From Ascaris suum (taxonomy: Eukaryota > Nematoda > Chromadorea > Rhabditida > Ascarididae), in assembly GCA_013433145.1 (NCBI GenBank), contig CM024186.1, positions 5,460,001-5,524,000 on the forward strand: 64,000 nucleotides of DNA. Reading direction: 5' to 3'. The translations under genes and the position numbers were made by a program. Below the pieces are notes generated by a model. That model was not told where the DNA came from, did not search any database, and worked only from the letters and a program-made list of their open reading frames with translations. Positions 58,176 through 64,000 of this stretch are shown piece by piece (positions within the stretch are counted from its first letter, which is position 1; each line of letters opens with the position of its first letter).

Positions 58176-61100
58176 CTGAAAACATATTGAAGGAAGTCAT
58201 ATACAACGGCTCCCATAATACAAAAAAGTTGCCATCCCATTATACAAATTGAAACTACTTAGTCCATTCGACGCGAAAACTAAGGGATAAACAAGTAGCT
58301 TCGAAAATTGACGGTAATTTCAGTAAAACATTATAATAACCATTAAGAGGCAACCAATATGTTTAAACATCCAGGAATATGAAATTGTGAAGAGAAAATA
58401 AGCTGGTTCCCTGTTTCCCTCCACTCCCCTTCTATCGATCTAAGGAAGTGCCTCAACTAGTATTCGAGAAAGTTGTGATGATGCTCACTGAAATTAGCAG
58501 ATACTGTTCCACTTGTTGACTCGTCAGGTCCGGTTTCTTCCTCGATTCCATCGGCACCTGCAAATAAGTGCCATTTGACCATGGAAAAATATAAGTTGAC
58601 ATCCCGGCGGCCTCTATCCGTAAAGAACACCTCAGAGGTTCAACTGCTCTAAAAAATTCGGCCCAGGCATGCACGCACGGTCAAAATTTCGACATTACAT
58701 GTGCAGCATTCAATCGTTACATAATGTGATGACAAAAACAATTCACAGAGATCGTACGAGCAAGTATATGAATAGACCAAAACTATCCAGCCTAGCGTCC
58801 ACTTCTCTGAGTATATCTTTTGACTTACCCAGTTGGCTAATGCGTGTACGTCGATTAGCTCTTAATTCCCGAAGATTCTGTGCACGTTCACTTGATAATA
58901 AATGCGATGAATCCTCTTCAATATCCTCGTTATTCACCATGGCATTCAATGTTGCACCTTCTGCAGTAGTACATTCCATTCGAGGCCTGAATATTAATTT
59001 ACTCTATTATATATTATTGCAACCTCGAGTAATGCTCTTCGGAAGAACAAACTAAACGACCACATCTGATCATATTTGTTGCCTCTAGACATGGAAAAAA
59101 GGAGGATGGAATATTAGAGAAAAAGCACAGATGCGATGTACCCTCTCACCGAAATAAAACCACAATGACCAAAAAGGCAAGTAAATACCTTCCGCCGTGT
59201 TGAATTAGCGCATTCGCTGCATCACCTTTTAAAAGCATTGCCTCCTTATCGGTTTGAGACAATGTTGGATGCTTACAGCTGAGGTGTCCAAGTAACCTGG
59301 AACAGGTGATCGCTTGATTAATGCTCTCGCTTTTAAACAACAGGTAAAAAGTTTAACAATTCAGTCACTTCCAGCCAATATTTATTTTTTTGAATTTCAT
59401 TTCAAAGTGTGAAAATAGGAAAATATGCAAAAGTACATGAATTTAATCACCAACAGCAAAAACCTATTTATAAAATTTTTTTTGGTCATTTGCATGTATT
59501 TGCAATTGACATATCAACTAGCCATTTATGCACGATAAAATCAGCAATCACCGATCGCTCACTAAATTGGCAGGATTGTGTTGGTGAACGCAAAAAACTA
59601 CTCCCCATATAGAAGCCCAAACTTCCTGTTTTTCCCAGCTTTATAGAGGTCCCCTCATTTTACAGGAGTGTTAGTTCAGTGGCATAAGTTTTAAAAGAGG
59701 ATCTAATTTCCAGGTTTTGAGAGAGGGACTTTCATAAAAGAAAATAGGGCATGTCTATCACTTATTTTTCTTCGTTGTTTTAAAATCATACACAAGTTTA
59801 TAAAGGAAAATTTACTTCTTACGATCGATATACGATTCAAGACATCCATGAACAAGACATTTGTATGGATTCCTTGCACGCTTGTGATCGATCATATGCC
59901 TTGTGAACATACACCAATTTTTGAACCTAAAACAAACAAACACGCTGCAAAGTTTGTTTGCACATCTTGTGAAATCTCCAAAGGTGAAGCAAATTACAAG
60001 GCCGTTCCACCCTTCTCTTTGTTCTATCGTTGAAAAAAAAAACCTCCCTCTCCCTCTGCTCTGATTCCACGATGATCATAAGCAATTTGTTTTATAGGAT
60101 TGTCTCAGAAATAGCGCAAGGATTCAGCCACGCAAAAGCGCTTGTAAGTATCACGACAAACAGATTATCCAGTCATAAATAAACCACCCACTCATCGTAC
60201 TTCACTTTAGGTATCCAGACAAAGGGTTCAGAACAGGACACGCACCAAGGAATGTTCTCATTATAGGCTCATAGACCGAAATCAGTGGAATCTGCTATTG
60301 CACATATTGCCTGCGCACAGTTATTCATCAAGACAATAATCCATGACGCAAAATGCGCAGAAGAAAAACTCACCCTTCTCTCCGTTAAATAAAACCAATT
60401 TCTGCCTTGATTTATGATTTATAATTACGAGAAAAAAAAAGCGAACAAAATGAAGGGAAAATTGCATACTTTTGTCCACATTTTTGGCACGTCTGACCTT
60501 TATTCTTTGGCCCAATCGAGGGCGCCGTTAATCGCCACGGGAGTTCTGCAATGCTCGGCGTCGCCTCCAAGCGGTACGTTGATGTTCGTGGCAATTGCGT
60601 AGAAAAGCTCTCAATATCCTAAAATCTGAAGCAATTCTAAAACATTGCTGACTCTCAAAGCTCTATAAACCTTGAACTCTGAGAGAAGACAGGAAATGAG
60701 GTGGCGAATGGCTTATGATTGAAACAGCTCAAAAGTTAGACCATGCTTTTTTCTTAGCAAATATGCATACGAAGAACCCGACGGTGAAGATGAGTTCTCT
60801 GATTACCAAATCCACCTATTTATCGTGCAGTCCATATTAAAACCTCAACATTTACATACAGGGTATCACCAAGCTTTCAAGACAATTTTACTGAATCACC
60901 GTTTTATTACGATCCTCTACATTATACAGATAAAAAATCTATTTTATCTCGTTTATTACAATCATAAACGAATATAATAGAATTCCCACCCAATTCAATC
61001 AAAAATCCTTGAATATCTCGAGCATTTATGAATGCTGAGCGTCTATTTCCATAGGTATACCATGTACAGTTTCTAATTCATCATTTCCATATCAGCCTTA

Positions 61101-64000
61101 AGCAATTTTTACAAAAAAAGGATTATCTTATAAGTAAAAGAAACGAACAGAAAAAGAAAATAACCTTCAGTCGATCATAATGTTGCAATATACCATTCGT
61201 TGTTGGCTGGTTCACCAACTGTTTCACTTCGGTACCATTCTCGTGCGCCTCGTCGATGTCCATCTTTATAACTGTCGATGAGCTCTCGGCTATTTGTGTC
61301 TCTTCTATAACGCTCTCACTTTGTGCGCATTTTGATATTGCGTTTTTCAGCTGCAATTTTATATTTCAATAGCAAATTTTTACATATTATTAATAAGCAA
61401 AACTTAATTTCTCCGAAAATTAGCAAAAGAGCATTCTTAGGAATGAGAAGACAGCCTTTTCTCCTTCATATGTCGATAGAAGAAGGAAAAGGGAGAGGGG
61501 GGGGGGGATTGGGCGACTTCTGGTTCTAAGAATAGAAACTCTCCTATAACCCTAAAAAACTGCCAGAAATAGGGGAATAGGAAGAATGAGGACGGAAAAG
61601 AAGAAGAGATAAATTTTGACATTCTGATAACAGCTGATTGCAATCTGTGCATTTGCAATTTGCAAATGCAATCTGACTGCAATTTCATGAGAAGGCATTC
61701 AGCGATGGAAAAGAAACACAAAAGAAAAAAAAACAGGTATAGCAAAACTCGACTGAAAAACGTACAACACTTTCCGCTGTGGTCGTCAATGACGGCTCAT
61801 CATCCGATGTTCGATGATGGCAATCGGAATCTTCGGAAACTCCTTCTGATTGTGGCCAAACGACCTCAGCTAGAGGTGCAAATGCTGAAAATAACACTAA
61901 AAATAACCTGAAGGCCAACTTCTAAACTCAACGTTAATAGCAGTTTTTTAACAATAAAGGACTTATTTTATTTAATTAATCACTAGTTTTATCAACAACC
62001 TCTACTTAACAATGAAACCTTATGTCTGTTGCACTGCAAAGGAAATCCTGACAACAGATCCTAGTCATCCATGAAATGCCTCGAAAAAAAGTCTGCAAAA
62101 ATGACCACTTTGCCTATCTTCCACAATCGGATCGCCATTGTCGTCCTTATTTAGGACGTAGACCTAGCTAATTTGCATATCATATTATCCACAAAAAGAA
62201 TATGAAATAACAGTGCAAAAAAAGAAGCTTTACGAGAGAAACTTACTGTAAAATACGGTAACAACGTTATCCTTACAAACTGCTTCCAATCGTGACGCAA
62301 AATGATCGGTGGGTGATATTTTTTCTTTCGGATGTGAAGTCCTGAGGTGAACTATGAAACTGAAAATACAAATATCATATATCAAAATTCGAGGCGTAAT
62401 CAATCTAGATTTAAAAAAAAAAATTAATTAATTTCATTTAACTAAGCTAAAAAAAAACTGATGAATGTTCAGCTGACAGCTGGCTGGAACTAATGTGTTA
62501 TGGAGAGAAGATCGGCTCAGTGATAATCATATTCAAAGAACAAACTGTTTTTTACTTCAAGAATACTTTGGAAGATATAGTTAAACTTGGCCAAAAATAA
62601 GGTATCACTCATGTAAATTTCCTCTGCTACTCCCTAATCATTCTTCCCTTTCAGGGAAGGGGTGTTGCGCAACGAAGACCGGCAACGATCCAAAACTTAA
62701 TAATGGAAATGAATTTTTACAGCTGTGAGAAAACTAGAAAATATATCAACAAATGCATCATTTACAGCAAAAAAAATTTTATCAAAGAGATAAATTTCCT
62801 CATAAAAGAATATTCAATGATTTTAGATATATTCAACTAGAATAAATTATACCTCATAGAATTCTAATAATAATATAAATTCGATAAACGATATTTGAGT
62901 TTCTCGATTATAAACCTTCAAAATATTGAAGTATAAGAGAATAAATAGAAAAAAAAATATACACATAGAGGTAAGAAAATGAGGAAAATTTCCTTTCAAA
63001 AATAAGAGATTATTTTAAAAACATTACCCATAAAGTATAAAATTACAATTCAGCTCAATTCCCTGATGAAAGACGAGATTAATATAAATTTGTCAAAAAT
63101 ACAGAGAGCAATCAATATCTATCGGGTCGATCAATACAGATTTCAAATTGAACTGCAAATTAAATGTCAATTCATTAAATACGAAAAAAAAAAAACCATT
63201 CAAGTGATGATATAAAAGCGCTGCAGAACATACAACTGTATGCCAACACTTCCGGTGAATGCTGCTGAAAAAAAAAAAGAAAAGAAAATACCATCAAAAA
63301 ATTTTTTATAAAAGAACATTATGAAATGGTTCTATTCTAGAAGTTTATGATTAATTCCAAGTTGATTATTCCAGAAATGAAACTTCAAAAAAAAAAAATG
63401 GATAAAATAAAAAAGAATGAACAATAAAACAAAACTGGGCAATTTCCTTGATCGATGTAAACTTATTTGATTTGATTGACACTTGAAAACTCGAAAATAT
63501 TTTATTTTCGTCCTCAAAATTTATAATCGTAGAAATTCTTCTCTATAATCTTGATTACTTGTAAAAACTTAATAATTCCTTGTATAAGCGAATCTATTGG
63601 ATGGCTCTGGAAACGAAACAAGGCGCATGATCTATTCAAAACTTTTTCAAGGTATGTTCATCATTTTTAATTTTATATATTTTGCGAAAAATAGGCAAGG
63701 ATTGAGAGGAGGAGATAGAGCAGGAAATTCCTGAAAAATGAAACGAATGAGGATTTCCTACGTGGAAAAGAAGCTCCTCCTTCCGGTCATGAATTATCGC
63801 AAATGAAATCAAAAGCAGTCTTTATGTCTAGAATATTCTAAAAAAAGGAATAAATTTAAAAAAAAATGCCTACTTGTTGGGTATGTGTGCGTAGATAGGC
63901 CTCACTATCGAATGTAAGATGATCACAGTATTTACATCGATAGATGGTCATCGTGTAAACGTCCGTCAAATTAGATGGCTCTTTGATTTCTTCTTTAATC
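58143..64000 (-). CDS. C2H2 zinc-finger protein with four fingers, 5'-truncated by window edge
   Basis: A probable nuclear DNA- or RNA-binding regulator. Minus-strand exons in order: 63874-64000, 63197-63264, 62247-62359, 61766-61884, 61165-61350, 60470-60618, 59816-59926, 59189-59296, 58829-58986, 58489-58646 and, tentatively, 58143-58175; all phases agree. Fingers come in two pairs separated by an acidic Ser/Thr-rich linker. Finger 1 is C-x2-C-x13-H-x4-H, finger 2 C-x2-C-x12-H-x4-H, finger 3 C-x2-C-x12-H-x3-H, finger 4 C-x4-C-x12-H-x4-H. Every finger is cut by an intron. About 390 codons are visible, and the N-terminus lies beyond 64000. The family is not recognised and no other domain is seen. 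The C-terminal end is unsettled; the exon at 56564-56763 may belong to it. Confidence 0.82.
58489..58646 (-). CDS. Zinc-finger gene exon (C-terminal region)
   Basis: Reads VEPLRCSLRIEAAGMSTYIF, PWSNGTYLQVPMESRKKPDL and TSQQVEQYLLIS, with a strong donor TCA|GTGAGC in phase 0. The acceptor TTTTTTAGAG is needed for phase; the commoner TTTTTTAG one dinucleotide earlier would not fit. If the donor is ignored the frame runs on to a stop near 58455. Confidence 0.75.
58829..58986 (-). CDS. Zinc-finger gene exon (C-terminal region)
   Basis: Reads PRMECTTAEGATLNAMVNNE, DIEEDSSHLLSSERAQNLRE and on to RTRISQL: an acidic stretch followed by a basic, probably helical one. Acceptor ATTCAG, donor G|GTAAGT. 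Confidence 0.88.
59189..59296 (-). CDS. Zinc-finger gene exon (end of finger 4)
   Basis: Reads LLGHLSCKHPTLSQTDKEAM then LLKGDAANALIQHGG. HLSCKH closes finger 4. Acceptor GTTCCAG, donor AG|GTATTT. Confidence 0.9.
59816..59926 (-). CDS. Zinc-finger gene exon (end of finger 3, start of finger 4)
   Basis: Reads FKNWCMFTRHMIDHKRARNP then YKCLVHGCLESYIDRK. HMIDH closes finger 3; CLVHGC opens finger 4. A nearer GTAAGA donor at 59822 gives the wrong phase. The GTAAAT donor at 59815 restores both the phase and exact finger spacing. Confidence 0.9.
60470..60618 (-). CDS. Zinc-finger gene exon (start of finger 3)
   Basis: Reads DIESFSTQLPRTSTYRLEAT, PSIAELPWRLTAPSIGPKNK and GQTCQKCGQ. CQKC supplies the first half of finger 3. 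Acceptor ATTTTAG, donor AA|GTATGC. Confidence 0.9.
61165..61350 (-). CDS. Zinc-finger gene exon (linker)
   Basis: A 62-codon exon, phase 0 both ends, reading LKNAISKCAQSESVIEETQI, AESSSTVIKMDIDEAHENGT and on to HYDRLK. VIKMD is another possible sumoylation-type site. Acceptor AATTGCAG, donor GTTATT. Confidence 0.88.
61497..61507. repeat. G11 mononucleotide tract
   Basis: Run of eleven G on the plus strand within a zinc-finger gene intron. Confidence 0.85.
61766..61884 (-). CDS. Zinc-finger gene exon (acidic linker)
   Basis: Reads FAPLAEVVWPQSEGVSEDSD then CHHRTSDDEPSLTTTAESV, an acidic, Ser/Thr-rich, probably disordered linker. Acceptor TTTTCAG, donor GTT|GTACGT in phase 0. Confidence 0.85.
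62247..62359 (-). CDS. Zinc-finger gene exon (end of finger 2)
   Basis: Reads FIVHLRTSHPKEKISPTDHF then ASRLEAVCKDNVVTVFY. HLRTSH completes finger 2 with exact x12 spacing across the splice. Acceptor TTTTCAG, donor A|GTAAGT. Confidence 0.9.
63197..63264 (-). CDS. Zinc-finger gene exon (end of finger 1, start of finger 2)
   Basis: A 68-nt exon reading QHSPEVLAYSCMFCSAFISS then LE. Its first histidine closes finger 1, and CMFC opens finger 2. Acceptor TTTTCAG, donor TG|GTTTTT. Confidence 0.87.
63874..64000 (-). CDS. Zinc-finger gene, first visible exon (finger 1, first part)
   Basis: Reads IKEEIKEPSNLTDVYTMTIY then RCKYCDHLTFDSEAYLRTH, ending TQQ|GTAGGC in phase 0. IKEE resembles a sumoylation consensus. 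The second histidine of the finger is supplied by the next exon. Confidence 0.88.

Overview
This is a piece of AT-rich nematode nuclear genome. The evidence is short exons with GT...AG introns, many ending TTTTCAG-like; a K-Cl cotransporter; a nematode-type seven-helix receptor; long G/C mononucleotide tracts; and very large simple-sequence arrays. The species cannot be fixed from the sequence. Long introns (several over 1 kb, one of 9.9 kb) suggest a parasitic or large-genome nematode rather than Caenorhabditis elegans.

Layout. (1) 1-26.4 kb, plus strand: the 3' two thirds of a K-Cl cotransporter gene (SLC12A4-7/KCC family). Twenty-four exons run from the large extracellular loop to the stop codon; the 5' end lies outside the window. 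One intron (4831-14695) holds about 8.8 kb of almost pure A+T repeat, and another (21167-22933) holds 0.8 kb of TTTA/TTAA repeat. Exon 12 carries an apparent 1-base deletion inside a conserved motif. (2) 26.4-36.1 kb: no convincing gene. A 3.5 kb CTGT/GACA tetranucleotide array (29748-33296) changes strand at its middle, and an LTR-like fragment lies near 35.8-36.1 kb. (3) 36.2-42.35 kb, minus strand: a complete or nearly complete rhodopsin-like nematode receptor in six exons, with a second LTR/promoter-like segment in an intron. (4) 42.4-53.2 kb: mostly gene-poor. It holds AT dinucleotide repeats, a perfect 20-bp hairpin, a degenerate protein-coding fragment (about 50.5-51.0 kb) and a tRNA-Arg(CCG). 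(5) 53.2-57.7 kb: exons of a small plus-strand single-pass membrane protein, interleaved with a lysine-rich minus-strand exon. (6) 56.6-64.0 kb, minus strand: the 3' part of a C2H2 zinc-finger gene with four intron-split fingers. Its 5' end lies beyond the right edge.

The genes look functionally unrelated: ion transport, chemosensory-type reception, a nuclear zinc-finger regulator and a tRNA. No operon is evident. The most unusual content is repeat architecture: intron-borne A+T satellite, a strand-switching tetranucleotide array and repeated G/C tracts. No novel defence or mobile system was recognised. Splice models were built by eye from reading frame, phase and family knowledge; transcript data would be needed to fix uncertain junctions.
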